Below the pieces are notes generated by a model. That model saw only the letters and a list, made by a program, of their open reading frames with translations. It was not told the origin of the DNA and ran no database searches. A stretch of 40,255 bases of DNA from Paracoccus wurundjeri (GTDB lineage: Bacteria; Pseudomonadota; Alphaproteobacteria; Rhodobacterales; Rhodobacteraceae): positions 1-40,255 of the forward strand of contig NZ_JAUUTZ010000035.1 of NCBI RefSeq assembly GCF_030678915.1, read 5' to 3'. A program made the position numbers and the translations under genes. Shown one piece after another: positions 8,091 to 16,975 of this stretch. Each line of letters begins with the position of its first letter. Position 1 is the first letter of the stretch.

Positions 8091-9635
8091 CTACAGCACG
8101 GCCTCGATCAGGAACGGCCCCTTGCGTGCCATCGCCGCGCGCAGCAGATCATGGAACGCTTCGCAGGTGTTGGCGCGCGCGGCCTCGACCCCCATTCCGT
8201 TTGCAAGTTTCACCCAGTCCAGCGCCGGATCGTCAAGATCCAGCATCCTGCGGGCATTCTCGCCCGCCGACCCGGCACCGACATTCTTCAACTCGCCATG
8301 CAGGATCTTGTACAGCCGGTTGGCGAAGACGATGGTCACGACGTCCAGCCTTTCGCGGGCCTGTGTCCACAGACCCTGAAGCGTATACATGCCGCTGCCA
8401 TCGGCCTGCAGCCCGATGACCTTGCGATCAGGGCAGGCTACGGCAGCACCGGTCGCCATAGGAATTCCGTCACCGATCGCGCCTCCGGTCAGTTGCAGAA
8501 AATCATGCGGCTCGGCGCCATGAGTCGAGCGAAAGAAATCGCGTCCCGAGGTCACGGCTTCATCGCAGACGATCGCATTCGCAGGCATCAGATGTGCAAG
8601 CGCGATAGCGATTGCGTCGGGATCCAGTGCCCCGTCCGGCATCGGCGGGCTGTGCCGCGCCGAAAGGCGGGCTGCGGGCAAGGGTCCAATGTCATCCGCC
8701 AGCGCCTCGATGGCCGCGGGAATGTCGTCATGTGGTCCTGCAAGCGTGATGACTTCGCAATCTTCGGGCAGCATGCTGCCGGGTTTGCCCGGATAGGCGA
8801 AGAACCCCACCGGAGCCTTTGCACCGATCAGGATCACCTGCCGCGTTCCGGCGAATGTCTCAAGCGCCTGATCGATGACATAGGGAACGCGATCAAGCGC
8901 CACCCGGCCCGCGCCTCGTTGCATGCGGCCATTGGCTTGTTGCGCCATCAACCGCGCGCCGGTTTTCGCGGCGAGGCGATCCAGAAGTTCTATCTGCGGC
9001 GCACGCAGGGCACGGCCAGAGACGAGGATGGTGGTGGTATTGCCATCTCGAAGTGCCCGCGCGGCCTTCGTGATCTCTGCGGCATCAGGGGCGGGCAGGG
9101 GGCCTGCCACCCGTTTCGGCGGCACGACTGCGGCGGTTTCCGTCCACGCGGCGTCGGCATGCAGGACGAGCGTGGCAATTTTCCCTGCACCCGTCCGTGC
9201 TGCATCGATTGCCTGAGAGGTTCGTTGTCCGACGCTGTCGGCGCTGTCGGCGCGTCCCACCCAATTGGACATCGGGCGGGCAAGGCTGTCGATATCGCTT
9301 GTCAGCGGGGCGTCGTATTGAAGATGACCGGTTGCGTGGTCTCCGACGATGTTGACCATCGGGGAATGCGCCCGCCTGGCGTTGTGCAGGTTCGCCAGCC
9401 CATTCGCCAATCCCGGCCCCAGATGCAGCAATGTCGCGGCGGGCTTGTCCGCCATCCTCGCATAGCCATCGGCCGCCCCGGTCACCACGCCTTCGAACAG
9501 GCCAAGAACGCAGCGCATTCGTGGCTGCCGGTCCAGCGCTGCGACGAAATGCATCTCGGAGGTGCCGGGATTGGCAAAGCAAGTGTCGATGCCATTCGCC
9601 AACAGGGTTTCGCACAGAAGATCGGCGCCGTTCAT
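8091..9635 (-). CDS. Thiamine-diphosphate-dependent enzyme, acetolactate synthase-like
   Basis: 514-residue ThDP enzyme with the three usual domains: Pyr domain at the N-terminus with the cofactor-activating Glu48 (in LFEGVVTGAADGYARM), a central domain, and a PP domain near 400-440 with ADGSGMYTLQGL and FANRLYKIL. These form a variant of the GDG-N Mg/ThDP motif (ADG instead of GDG), and the second Asn of the usual NN is Arg. The subfamily is annotated as acetolactate synthase large subunit-like or benzoylformate/phosphonopyruvate decarboxylase-like; it likely decarboxylates a 2-oxo acid, with or without carboligation. There is no small regulatory subunit nearby, so branched-chain biosynthesis is unlikely. 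The start overlaps the kinase stop by 4 bp. Confidence 0.88.
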   Translation of the reverse strand: MNGADLLCETLLANGIDTCFANPGTSEMHFVAALDRQPRMRCVLGLFEGVVTGAADGYARMADKPAATLLHLGPGLANGLANLHNARRAHSPMVNIVGDHATGHLQYDAPLTSDIDSLARPMSNWVGRADSADSVGQRTSQAIDAARTGAGKIATLVLHADAAWTETAAVVPPKRVAGPLPAPDAAEITKAARALRDGNTTTILVSGRALRAPQIELLDRLAAKTGARLMAQQANGRMQRGAGRVALDRVPYVIDQALETFAGTRQVILIGAKAPVGFFAYPGKPGSMLPEDCEVITLAGPHDDIPAAIEALADDIGPLPAARLSARHSPPMPDGALDPDAIAIALAHLMPANAIVCDEAVTSGRDFFRSTHGAEPHDFLQLTGGAIGDGIPMATGAAVACPDRKVIGLQADGSGMYTLQGLWTQARERLDVVTIVFANRLYKILHGELKNVGAGSAGENARRMLDLDDPALDWVKLANGMGVEAARANTCEAFHDLLRAAMARKGPFLIEAVL

Positions 9636-11125
9636 GGGGACTCCTTCAGATATTCAGTATCATTGCCCAGATCCGCCAGCTGCGCCCAGAATGGCGTTGT
9701 CGCTTCGATCAGGTCCGAGAACAGCCGGTATTTCCGTTGGGCATAGGCAGCCGTCGCCCCCTGTTGCGGGGTGACGCATTGCGTGGCCGCACCGACCCAG
9801 GGTGTCGGATCGGTCACGCCCAACAAAGCGCGCATGGCGAGCAGCGCCAGTCCGCGCAGGCCTGCATGTGCGCCGGGGCTGCGCTGCACTTCGCATCCCA
9901 TCAGGGTCGACAGGAATTGCGCAAAATGCCCGTCACCCGCCAACCCGCCACCCAGCGACAGCGCGCCAGCAGGCGCACCCATCATCAGGTGGCTTGTATG
10001 GGTGACGAATGCCAGCGCCTCGCGACCGGCCCAGGCGATTTGCCCGGGCGTGGTGGCTGCATTTAATCCGAAGATCGCGCCGGTCGCGTCCGGATCGGTC
10101 CAGGGTGCCCGTTCTCCCCCCGGCTCGAAGAACGGATGCATAATCAGCGAGGAATATTCGGGGTCTGCCGGAACGGGAAGACCGGCGAATTTCTGCGATA
10201 AGTGACCCAGCAACGAGGCGCCGTTGAAGCAGGGATGAAAGCACAGATATCCTGGACCAGCGGCGAAATGCTGGATCATCGCGCCGGTTGGCATATGTGG
10301 CATAGTATCCGGATCGTCCAGCAGGCAGGCATGGATCGCGCTGGTGCCGAAGATCGAGGCGCGGGTCACATCAGTTCTTGTGCCAAGCCCCAGACCGATC
10401 AATGTGGCCTGCACGTCCCCCGGTCCTAACAGAACCGGCAGCCCCTGCGGCAGACCGATAGAACGCGCTGCCTGCTCTGACAACTCTGATCTTGCCGCGA
10501 CCGGTGCCGTCAGTTCCGGCAGCAGCTCCAGTCCCTTGGTGAGCCCCAGAAGCTCCTGAACCTCGGGCGAAAGTTTGCCATCGCGCCAGTTGCCCCAGAC
10601 CGGCAGCAGCGCCGTCGGCTCGGCGAGCATGCGGCCGGTCAGGCTGTAGAACAGCCACTCCTTCAGCCGCAGGGCCTTGGCGATCCTGGCATGACGGGAA
10701 GGATCGTGCCGTTCCAGCCACAACAATTGCAGGCTTGCCGATGCCGCCGTGGGGCGGGATCCAGTCGCGGCCTGCACTTTGTCCAACTGCGGCGAAAGGC
10801 TGCTGGCCAGATTGCGTACCCGCCCATCCAGCCATGTCATCGCTCGCCCGAGCGGCGCGCCAGCCTGATCCACCGGCCAAAGTCCATCACCCTGACCTGT
10901 CAGGATAAGCCCGGCGACGGGATCGGTGATCTGCGCCGCGCAATCGCGCAGCACCTCCATCGCCTCAGTTCGGGTGATCTCCATGTCCTGTTCCACGCGC
11001 ACACCGTCCCGGTGCAGCGCGCCGTTGGGCCTTTCGGCACTGGCCAGCAGATTGCCGTCTCGGTCAAAGGCCGCAGCCTTGACCGACGTGGTGCCGGAAT
11101 CAAGACACAGGATCGTCGCGTTCAT
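9632..11125 (-). CDS. FGGY-family carbohydrate kinase
   Basis: 497-residue sugar or polyol kinase. The N-terminal phosphate loop is LDSGTTSVKAAAFD (Asp9), the catalytic base is probably Asp237 in LGPGDVQA, and the C-terminal nucleotide site has LSLGGGLAGDG followed by HAGLRGLALLAM. Length and motifs match xylulokinase and related kinases. It should phosphorylate a ketose, polyol or sugar acid with ATP. It is paired with a class II aldolase, so the phosphorylated product may be split by that enzyme, as in fucose or rhamnose pathways, but the exact sugar is unknown. Spacing to the aldolase gene is 3 bp. Confidence 0.9.
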   Translation of the reverse strand: MNATILCLDSGTTSVKAAAFDRDGNLLASAERPNGALHRDGVRVEQDMEITRTEAMEVLRDCAAQITDPVAGLILTGQGDGLWPVDQAGAPLGRAMTWLDGRVRNLASSLSPQLDKVQAATGSRPTAASASLQLLWLERHDPSRHARIAKALRLKEWLFYSLTGRMLAEPTALLPVWGNWRDGKLSPEVQELLGLTKGLELLPELTAPVAARSELSEQAARSIGLPQGLPVLLGPGDVQATLIGLGLGTRTDVTRASIFGTSAIHACLLDDPDTMPHMPTGAMIQHFAAGPGYLCFHPCFNGASLLGHLSQKFAGLPVPADPEYSSLIMHPFFEPGGERAPWTDPDATGAIFGLNAATTPGQIAWAGREALAFVTHTSHLMMGAPAGALSLGGGLAGDGHFAQFLSTLMGCEVQRSPGAHAGLRGLALLAMRALLGVTDPTPWVGAATQCVTPQQGATAAYAQRKYRLFSDLIEATTPFWAQLADLGNDTEYLKESP

Positions 11126-11128
11126 GGT

Positions 11129-11806
11129 TCAGGATGCCTGCCGAAGCCCTTCCAGTGCCGCGCTGCTTTGCTGACCGTAGGTCTTGAACCTGACCAGCAC
11201 CTCGGCAATCTGGTCTTCGGACAGGACCGGAGGTTCACCCAGCGGCAGGCACAGAAGGTATTGCTTTGCCAGTTCCTCGACCGTGACGGCCAGCGCCAGC
11301 GCGCGCGCGATATTGGCATGGGCTGCGATGACGCCGTGATGTGCCATCAGGCAGGCGCGACGATCCTCCAGCGCGACGATGACACGATCGGCGAGTTCCT
11401 GTGTTCCGAACAATTCATAGGGTGCGCAGCGGATCGTGCTGCCACCGGCGGCCGCGATGACATAATGAATCGCGGGTATGTCGCGTCCCAGGATGGATAA
11501 CGCCGTGGCATGGGTCGAATGTGTGTGAACCACCGCGTTCAGATCGGGCCGGGCCTGCAGGATGTCGCGATGGAAGCGCCATTCCGAAGAGGGCTGCACC
11601 TCGCCTTCATAGGTGGCGTCCCAGTTCATCGCGACGACGTGCTCGGGTTGCAGCTTGTCATAGGGGATGCCGGTCGGCGAGATCAGGAAACCGTCACCAT
11701 ACCGGACGCTGATGTTGCCAGAGGTTCCTTTGTTGATTCCCAGCCGGTTCATGCTGCGGCAGGATTCGATCAGTTCGGTGCGCAAAACGCGTTCTTCATC
11801 GGTCAT
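11129..11806 (-). CDS. Class II aldolase (FucA-like)
   Basis: 225-residue zinc aldolase. The metal set is visible: Glu75 (SSEWRFH), His94 and His96 (VVHTHSTHA) and His157 (MAHHGVIA), the same spacing as Glu73, His92, His94 and His155 of L-fuculose-1-phosphate aldolase. The phosphate-binding stretch GTSGNISVR is at 28-35. The family performs retro-aldol cleavage of phosphorylated ketoses to dihydroxyacetone phosphate and an aldehyde, or decarboxylates 3-oxo-tetronate phosphates. It probably acts on the product of the neighbouring FGGY kinase. Confidence 0.9.
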   Translation of the reverse strand: MTDEERVLRTELIESCRSMNRLGINKGTSGNISVRYGDGFLISPTGIPYDKLQPEHVVAMNWDATYEGEVQPSSEWRFHRDILQARPDLNAVVHTHSTHATALSILGRDIPAIHYVIAAAGGSTIRCAPYELFGTQELADRVIVALEDRRACLMAHHGVIAAHANIARALALAVTVEELAKQYLLCLPLGEPPVLSEDQIAEVLVRFKTYGQQSSAALEGLRQAS

Positions 11807-11815
11807 AGGACAACC

Positions 11816-12862
11816 TCATTTGCAGGGAAATCGCGGCGATTTGCCGTCAAGGATCAGTTTGATGTCGCCGGCGATCATGGTAGCCGCCTTGGTCGCCGAG
11901 TAGCGCGAGGCACCCGCGATATGCGGCGACAGCGTGACATTGGGAAGCTTCAGCAACGGCCAGTCCGCGGGGGGTGGTTCGGGTTCGAACGTGTCCAGCG
12001 CCGCGCCCTTCAACTGGCCCGAGACCAAGGCATCGTACAGCGCGTCATAATCCAGCACCTGCCCCCGCGTCGTATTCACGATGTAGCCTCCGGGCTTCAT
12101 CATCGCGATGCGCTTGCGCGACATCATGCCCCTTGTTTCGGGGGTCACACGCGGATGCAGGGTCACGACATCGGCTCTTGCCACCAGATCGTCCAGATCG
12201 GTCTTTTCGAATCCGGCATCGATCTCGGTCTGGGTCAATTCCTTGAACGGATCATAGATCAGGATCCCGCAGCCGAAAGGCTGCAACAATCGCGCGACAC
12301 GGGTTCCGATATCGCCATAGCCGACGATCCCGACGGTCAGTTCGCACAATTCGGGGCCGGTGTTGTCGTAATGATAGAACTCGCGCCCAAACTTGCCGCT
12401 GGCGACGATCTGGTGGCCCCGGATAATGTTGCGCGTTTCGGCCAGCAGCGAAGCCACCGTAAACTCGGCCACCGCCGATGCGTTTCGTCCGGGCGTGTTG
12501 ACGACGGTAATCCCGCGATCTCTGGCGGCCGCCATCTCGATATTCACCGGGCCGCCCCGCGACACGGCAATGGTTTTCAGACGTGGCGCGTGATCGAGAC
12601 TATCCGCCGTGATCGGCGCCAGATGCGTGATCAGGATGTCGAGGTCACGGAGAAAATCGAAATATTCCTCGGGTCTGCCGACAAATTCTCCGACCGGCAG
12701 GGTCGGATCGTGTTTGGTGGATTTCAGGCGCAGCGGCCAGTCGATCTGCATGCTGCGGATCGACAATTCGCGGTCAGGCAGAGCGTCGCGCAGAGCGTTC
12801 TCGAAGAACGCAGGCTGCATGAAGCCATCACCGATAATGCCGATAGTCACTGCGTCTGTCAT
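11816..12862 (-). CDS. D-isomer-specific 2-hydroxyacid dehydrogenase
   Basis: 348-residue NAD(P)-dependent dehydrogenase of the SerA/GhrB superfamily. The Rossmann motif GYGDIG is at 181-186, and the catalytic Arg, Glu and His are Arg266 (NTTRGQ), Glu293 (TFEPEP) and His314 (SPHIAGAS). It interconverts a 2-hydroxy acid and a 2-oxo acid. The 2-oxo acid could be the substrate of the ThDP enzyme in the same operon. The start overlaps the CaiB-like gene by 4 bp. Confidence 0.9.
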   Translation of the reverse strand: MTDAVTIGIIGDGFMQPAFFENALRDALPDRELSIRSMQIDWPLRLKSTKHDPTLPVGEFVGRPEEYFDFLRDLDILITHLAPITADSLDHAPRLKTIAVSRGGPVNIEMAAARDRGITVVNTPGRNASAVAEFTVASLLAETRNIIRGHQIVASGKFGREFYHYDNTGPELCELTVGIVGYGDIGTRVARLLQPFGCGILIYDPFKELTQTEIDAGFEKTDLDDLVARADVVTLHPRVTPETRGMMSRKRIAMMKPGGYIVNTTRGQVLDYDALYDALVSGQLKGAALDTFEPEPPPADWPLLKLPNVTLSPHIAGASRYSATKAATMIAGDIKLILDGKSPRFPCK

Positions 12863-14058
12863 GCTTTTCTCTTCGTGTTTGGCTGGTCTTCGAAACCCGG
12901 CAGGACCGTGCGGTATTCATCGGGGTCAATGGCGCGCTCTTCCATCACTTCGGCGCTGTGCTGAGCAAAGGATGGTGGCGCCCTGCGATAGCTGGCGGGC
13001 GTGCGCGACAGCTTGATCGGGCTGCCCGTCCCGCGATAGTCGCCGATATCGACCACCATTTCACGATGCCGCGTATGGGGATCATCGATGACCTGATCGA
13101 TGCTGCGCACCGCACCGCAGGGGACGCCGGACCTGATCAGGCGATCCGAAAGATCAATGGCGTCGAAATCGGCCAGCGCGCTTTCCAGCAACGTCTTCAG
13201 TGAGTCGCGATTCTGGTTCCGCTGGCTGTTCGATACGAACCGCGCATCGTCGGGAAGGTCGGGCCTGCCGATCATCTTGCAAAGCGTGGCGAATTGCCGG
13301 TTGTTACCGACCGCCAGAAAGATCGGCTCGGACCCGGTTTCGAACGTGTCATAGGGGCAGATATTCGGATGTGCGTTGCCCGAGGGCTGTGGCACGTCGC
13401 CCGACAGGTAATAGTTCGGAAGATGCGGATGCAGCAGCGATACCCCGCAATCATAAAGACTGGCCTCGATGAACTGTCCCTTGCCGCTGATCGCGCGTTC
13501 GTTCAGTGCCATCAGGATGCCGATTGTCGCGTTCAGGCCCGTGACCATGTCCACGACCGGTAATCCGACGCGCAAGGGTCGGCCGTTTTTTTCACCATTC
13601 ACGCTCATGATTCCGCAAAGAGCTTGAATAGCCGCGTCATAGCCCGGCAGGCCGCCCCGCGGGCCATCAGCGCCGAAGCCTGACACCCTGCAGTGGATCA
13701 GGCGGGGAAACCGGCGGGATAATTCCTCACCTCCCAGCCCCCATCGTTCCATTGTCCCGGTCTTGAAATTCTCAAGGAGAATATCGGCGTCTTCCAGCAG
13801 CGCCAGCAGCAACTCGCGCCCCTTGTCCTGCGACAGATCGACGGCGATGCCGCGCTTGTTGCGGTTCAGCCCCTGAAAATAGCTGGCTGCATCCCCCAGA
13901 AACGGCGGACCCCAGCCGCGCGTCTCGTCGCCCGAGGGTGGCTCCAGCTTGATCACATCGGCGCCGTGATCCGCCAGGACCTGCCCGGCATAGGGGCCGC
14001 CCAGCACCCGACTGGCATCGATTACCTTGAGATTGGCCAGCGAGCCGGAATTTGTCAT
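12859..14058 (-). CDS. Family III CoA-transferase (CaiB/BaiF)
   Basis: 399-residue CoA-transferase of the formyl-CoA/carnitine CoA-transferase type. The N-terminal VIDASRVLGGPYAGQVLADHGADVIKLE and the RNKRGIAVDL run are diagnostic, and Asp170 (PVVDMVTG) falls where the catalytic Asp169 of formyl-CoA transferase lies. The enzyme moves CoA between organic acids. I chose the ATG at 14058 because it gives the 4-base ATGA overlap with the upstream gene seen at other junctions of this operon; an in-frame ATG at 14103 would add 15 residues of non-family sequence. Confidence 0.9.
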   Translation of the reverse strand: MTNSGSLANLKVIDASRVLGGPYAGQVLADHGADVIKLEPPSGDETRGWGPPFLGDAASYFQGLNRNKRGIAVDLSQDKGRELLLALLEDADILLENFKTGTMERWGLGGEELSRRFPRLIHCRVSGFGADGPRGGLPGYDAAIQALCGIMSVNGEKNGRPLRVGLPVVDMVTGLNATIGILMALNERAISGKGQFIEASLYDCGVSLLHPHLPNYYLSGDVPQPSGNAHPNICPYDTFETGSEPIFLAVGNNRQFATLCKMIGRPDLPDDARFVSNSQRNQNRDSLKTLLESALADFDAIDLSDRLIRSGVPCGAVRSIDQVIDDPHTRHREMVVDIGDYRGTGSPIKLSRTPASYRRAPPSFAQHSAEVMEERAIDPDEYRTVLPGFEDQPNTKRKA

Positions 14059-14819
14059 GCGGATGCTCCGTCTGGGATTGCCTCTGCCAGGTCGCGACGC
14101 CATTGGGCCGCGAAGGCGGGATAGGTTTCGGAAAGCTCATTCAACACCCGATCGCGCAGCAGTGACAAGGTCGCCGCATCCGGTCCGGGGGTCGTTGGCG
14201 GTATGTCGTCGTGGTCGAACTGGAATCCCGTCGCGTCAAGGATCTCTTGCAGGTCATGGCCGGGATGCACGCTTTCCAGACGAAAACCCGGTCGCTGGCT
14301 GTCAAAGCTGAACAGGGCCTTGCTGGTCAGCAGAGCGACCGGTCCGCCGGGGCGGTAGGTTTCCGGGGTGCTGATGCCGGGGGCGCTGATAAAGTCGACC
14401 TTCTCCACGAAAACGCGCGGGCTGTGTTCTTCGCGGAACAGGATGACACGCGGTACAGTGAAATAAAGATAGGCCGATCCGAACGAGCCTGGCCAGCGGA
14501 CGGACATCTGCGGATAAGTGCCGACGCCGACCAGATTGACATTCGCCATACCGTCGATCTGGCCGCCACCAAGAAAGAATGCATCCAATCGGCCCTGCCC
14601 GGCACTGTCGAACAGTTCGGCCGACCCGTTGGTGAAGAAGTTGTGTTCCACCGAGCCCAGGATCGACAGCCGCACCTTGCGTTGTCCTTCGTCCAACGCG
14701 CGGCGCAGCATCGCACCCGCAGCGGGCATCGGGGAAGATGCTCCGACCGCGACGTGGCGGACATCCTGCAACAGTCGCGCAATGGTGCAGATCAGAATTT
14801 CGCGGGGCAGAACGGTCAT
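14055..14819 (-). CDS. Family I CoA-transferase-like subunit B (GctB/IpdB type)
   Basis: 254-residue beta subunit of the glutaconate CoA-transferase family. FFLGGGQIDGMANVN, the KVDFISAPG segment and the C-terminal ESVHPGHDLQEILDATGF match GctB and the steroid ring-cleavage hydrolase subunit IpdB. It should form a complex with the product of the upstream gene. The pair may transfer CoA to a dicarboxylic or hydroxy acid or, as in IpdAB, hydrolyse a C-C bond of a CoA thioester. Sequence reading alone does not separate these two activities. Confidence 0.85.
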   Translation of the reverse strand: MTVLPREILICTIARLLQDVRHVAVGASSPMPAAGAMLRRALDEGQRKVRLSILGSVEHNFFTNGSAELFDSAGQGRLDAFFLGGGQIDGMANVNLVGVGTYPQMSVRWPGSFGSAYLYFTVPRVILFREEHSPRVFVEKVDFISAPGISTPETYRPGGPVALLTSKALFSFDSQRPGFRLESVHPGHDLQEILDATGFQFDHDDIPPTTPGPDAATLSLLRDRVLNELSETYPAFAAQWRRDLAEAIPDGASA

Positions 14820-15613
14820 GCGCGGACCTCCTGTTCCATATAGGCGGCGAATCCCTCGGCCGTTCGGGCCGCAGCGGCATAGCGGATCAATTCGTCAGTA
14901 TCCGTCGCATATTCGCCCCAAAGCCCATAGGGCCAGGCGCCGCGCGGAGCCTTGGCGATGGCTTCGACATACAGCGCAGGCAGCGTGCCGGCGGCGGTTG
15001 TTTCGTCTGCCAGCAGACTATGATCGACAATTCGCTCTACCGTGACCAGAGTTTGTGTCGCGGCATAGGCCATGGCCGCCAGTTCGCGGCGGCGTCCGAT
15101 CCAGACATTTCCATCCCTGTCCGCCATTGGCGCATGAAAAATCGCGATGTCGGGCCGGATGGCGGGGATGACGGCGATGGAATCGCCCGTCGCGAAAGGG
15201 TTCTGGATGACCTGCCAATCCGCTCTGTTCGACAGGATGTCGGACCCGATCAGGCCGCGCGTCGGCATGAACGGCACGCCTTTCTGAGCGGCCATCAATC
15301 CAGCGTGAATCGCCGGGCAAGTCGCGTCCAGTACCCGGATGTTGCCGCGTTTGATCGCGTCATTGAAGCGTGGCGCGCCTCCGGCTTCGCCCAGGGACAC
15401 CGCGCTTGTCTCGACACTGCGGACCAGCCCGGCCCCGATCAACTGATCGACCTGCAATCCACCCGTCGGCACGCAGACCAGATGCAGATCACCCGCGCCA
15501 TGCCGGATCAGCGGGCCCGTGATCGCCATTGAAACACCAGCATAATCCACCGGCAGCGCAAGCGTCATGCCCGGCTGGATGCGGCGTACCAGCGCCCGCA
15601 GATCTTCGGACAT
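14816..15613 (-). CDS. Family I CoA-transferase-like subunit A (GctA/IpdA type)
   Basis: 265-residue alpha subunit, first gene of the eleven-gene leftward operon. Typical features are the start region around QPGMTLALP, the VPTGGLQVDQLIGAGLVRSVET stretch, the PFMPTRGLIGSDIL loop and DRDGNVWIGRRRELAAMA. The start at 15613 has AGGGAGAG upstream. Its promoter region holds one copy of the shared operator (15642-15658) overlapping a TATAAT on this strand. It works as a complex with subunit B, with a 4-bp gene overlap. Confidence 0.86.
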   Translation of the reverse strand: MSEDLRALVRRIQPGMTLALPVDYAGVSMAITGPLIRHGAGDLHLVCVPTGGLQVDQLIGAGLVRSVETSAVSLGEAGGAPRFNDAIKRGNIRVLDATCPAIHAGLMAAQKGVPFMPTRGLIGSDILSNRADWQVIQNPFATGDSIAVIPAIRPDIAIFHAPMADRDGNVWIGRRRELAAMAYAATQTLVTVERIVDHSLLADETTAAGTLPALYVEAIAKAPRGAWPYGLWGEYATDTDELIRYAAAARTAEGFAAYMEQEVRA

Positions 15614-15641
15614 TCTGCTCTCCCTTTACGGCGCGACACAT

Positions 15642-15658
15642 GTTCCATATTATAGAAC
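15642..15658 (-). promoter_or_regulatory. Operator copy 1 with embedded -10 box for the leftward operon
   Basis: GTTCCATATTATAGAAC, a near-palindrome whose exact reverse complement occurs at 15798-15814. On the minus strand it contains TATAAT (15649-15654), so a bound regulator would block the -10 region. A partial further site, TTCCAGAA, follows at 15663-15670. The near-palindromic GTTC...GAAC form is compatible with IclR-family operators; the IclR gene at 19974 is the obvious candidate. Confidence 0.7.
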
Positions 15659-15756
15659 GATATTCCAGAATTTATACTAGCCCCAGTCTGACGATCAAGT
15701 CAATCGCTAGAAATTACGGCAAATAACGGGGGAAAGGGCAGGCTTCTCAGTTTTTC

Positions 15757-15762
15757 TTGACA
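15757..15762 (+). promoter_or_regulatory. TTGACA hexamer, possible -35 element
   Basis: A perfect TTGACA upstream of the transporter operon. No good -10 lies 16-18 bases downstream, and the clear TATAAT at 15802-15807 is 39 bases away, so the two do not form a standard pair. It may belong to a second, weaker promoter. Confidence 0.3.
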
Positions 15763-15797
15763 AGCCGGAATGAGGCGGCACAATAAAACAGAATTGC

Positions 15798-15814
15798 GTT
15801 CTATAATATGGAAC
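15798..15814 (+). promoter_or_regulatory. Operator copy 2 with embedded -10 box for the transporter operon
   Basis: GTTCTATAATATGGAAC, the exact reverse complement of the site at 15642-15658; the match extends to 18 bases. It contains TATAAT at 15802-15807 on the plus strand and ends 15 bases before the start codon of the ATPase gene. The arrangement predicts repression by occlusion, coordinated with the leftward operon. Confidence 0.7.
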
Positions 15815-15829
15815 GATGGGAGGAAAATG

Positions 15830-16975
15830 ATGCAGATACCGGCGCGGCGAGAGATGCGTTCCGAATTACCGGATGTTCAGCCGGTCTCAACAGCGCCCGC
15901 GCAGCAGGCGATCGGGTCCAGCATCTCGATCCGCAATGTGGTCAAGAAATACGGGGCTTTCGTCGCGGCGGACCGGATCAGTCTGGAAATCGAGCCCGGA
16001 GAGTTCATCACTTTGCTGGGGCCGTCGGGCAGCGGCAAGACGACCCTTCTCAACCTGCTTGCAGGATTTCAGAACATCGAGAGCGGCGAGATTTTTGTGG
16101 ATGGCAAATCCATCCAGCATGTTCCGACGCATCGGCGTGGCTTTGGCATGGTTTTTCAAAGCTATGCCCTGTTCCCGAACATGACGGTTGCCCAGAATGT
16201 CGGTTTCCCGCTGCGCATGGCCAGGATCGACCGGATTACCGCTGATCGCTATGTCGCAGAGACGCTTGAGATGATGCGCCTGTCCGATCACGCGCAGAAA
16301 CTTCCGTCACAGATGTCCGGAGGCCAGCAGCAGCGGGTCGCCATTGCGCGCGCTATCGTCATGCGTCCCAAGGTCGTGCTGATGGACGAACCGCTTAGCG
16401 CGCTGGATCGGCGCCTGCGCGAATCGATCCAGATCGAATTGCGTGAGTTGCATCAAACCATCGGCAGCACGATCCTGTTCGTCACGCACGACCAGTCCGA
16501 AGCGCTGACCATGTCCGACCGCATCGCCGTCATGGACGCAGGTCATATCGTTCAGGTTGCCCGCCCGATCGAAATCTATCGCCGGCCGCAAAGTCGGTTC
16601 GTCGCCTCGTTCGTCGGCGAAAGCAACCTGATCGACGCCGAGGTGATCGACAGGAAGGGAACCGTTCTGACCCTGCGGACCCCGAGCGGCCATGTCTTCG
16701 AGGCGGCCTCGCGCGATGGTGACCATGACAAGCGTGCAACCGTCCTTGTCCGGCCTGAAAGAATCAGGATCCATGACGCGGCAACACCGCTCAGCATGCC
16801 TGCTACCGTGATCTCGGCCCTGTTTCTGGGCGAGGTGCTGCGGATCGAGGTGCGGCTTGATGACGGGCAGACCCTGCTGATCCGCTGCTCTGATACGTCC
16901 GAAATGACCCTGCCGCAGGTGGGGCAGCAATTGCATATCGGTTGGGGCGCGACAGATGGCTGGGTCCTGTCATGA
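15830..16975 (+). CDS. ABC transporter ATPase, PotA-like
   Basis: 381-residue ATP-binding subunit of a spermidine/putrescine-type importer. Walker A is GPSGSGKT (64-71), the Q-loop is FQSYALFP, the signature is MSGGQQQR, Walker B is VVLMDEPLSALD and the switch His is in VTHDQSEA. The C-terminal third is a TOBE-type regulatory domain. I prefer the ATG at 15830, with GGGAGGA 5 bases upstream; the ATG at 15827 is too close to it, and an in-frame start at 15770 lies upstream of the operator and promoter. The stop overlaps the permease start (ATGA). Confidence 0.92.
   Translation: MQIPARREMRSELPDVQPVSTAPAQQAIGSSISIRNVVKKYGAFVAADRISLEIEPGEFITLLGPSGSGKTTLLNLLAGFQNIESGEIFVDGKSIQHVPTHRRGFGMVFQSYALFPNMTVAQNVGFPLRMARIDRITADRYVAETLEMMRLSDHAQKLPSQMSGGQQQRVAIARAIVMRPKVVLMDEPLSALDRRLRESIQIELRELHQTIGSTILFVTHDQSEALTMSDRIAVMDAGHIVQVARPIEIYRRPQSRFVASFVGESNLIDAEVIDRKGTVLTLRTPSGHVFEAASRDGDHDKRATVLVRPERIRIHDAATPLSMPATVISALFLGEVLRIEVRLDDGQTLLIRCSDTSEMTLPQVGQQLHIGWGATDGWVLS

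Noticed and set aside
8151..9746. 531-codon open frame on the plus strand
   Set aside because: It lies fully antisense to the well-supported ThDP enzyme and has no domain features; it is a high-GC shadow.
11510..12964. 484-codon open frame on the plus strand
   Set aside because: Antisense to the aldolase and 2-hydroxyacid dehydrogenase, both of which have intact catalytic residues.
15770..15829. Upstream start for the ABC ATPase at 15770
   Set aside because: It would place the operator and -10 box inside the coding sequence; the ATG at 15830 has a good ribosome site.
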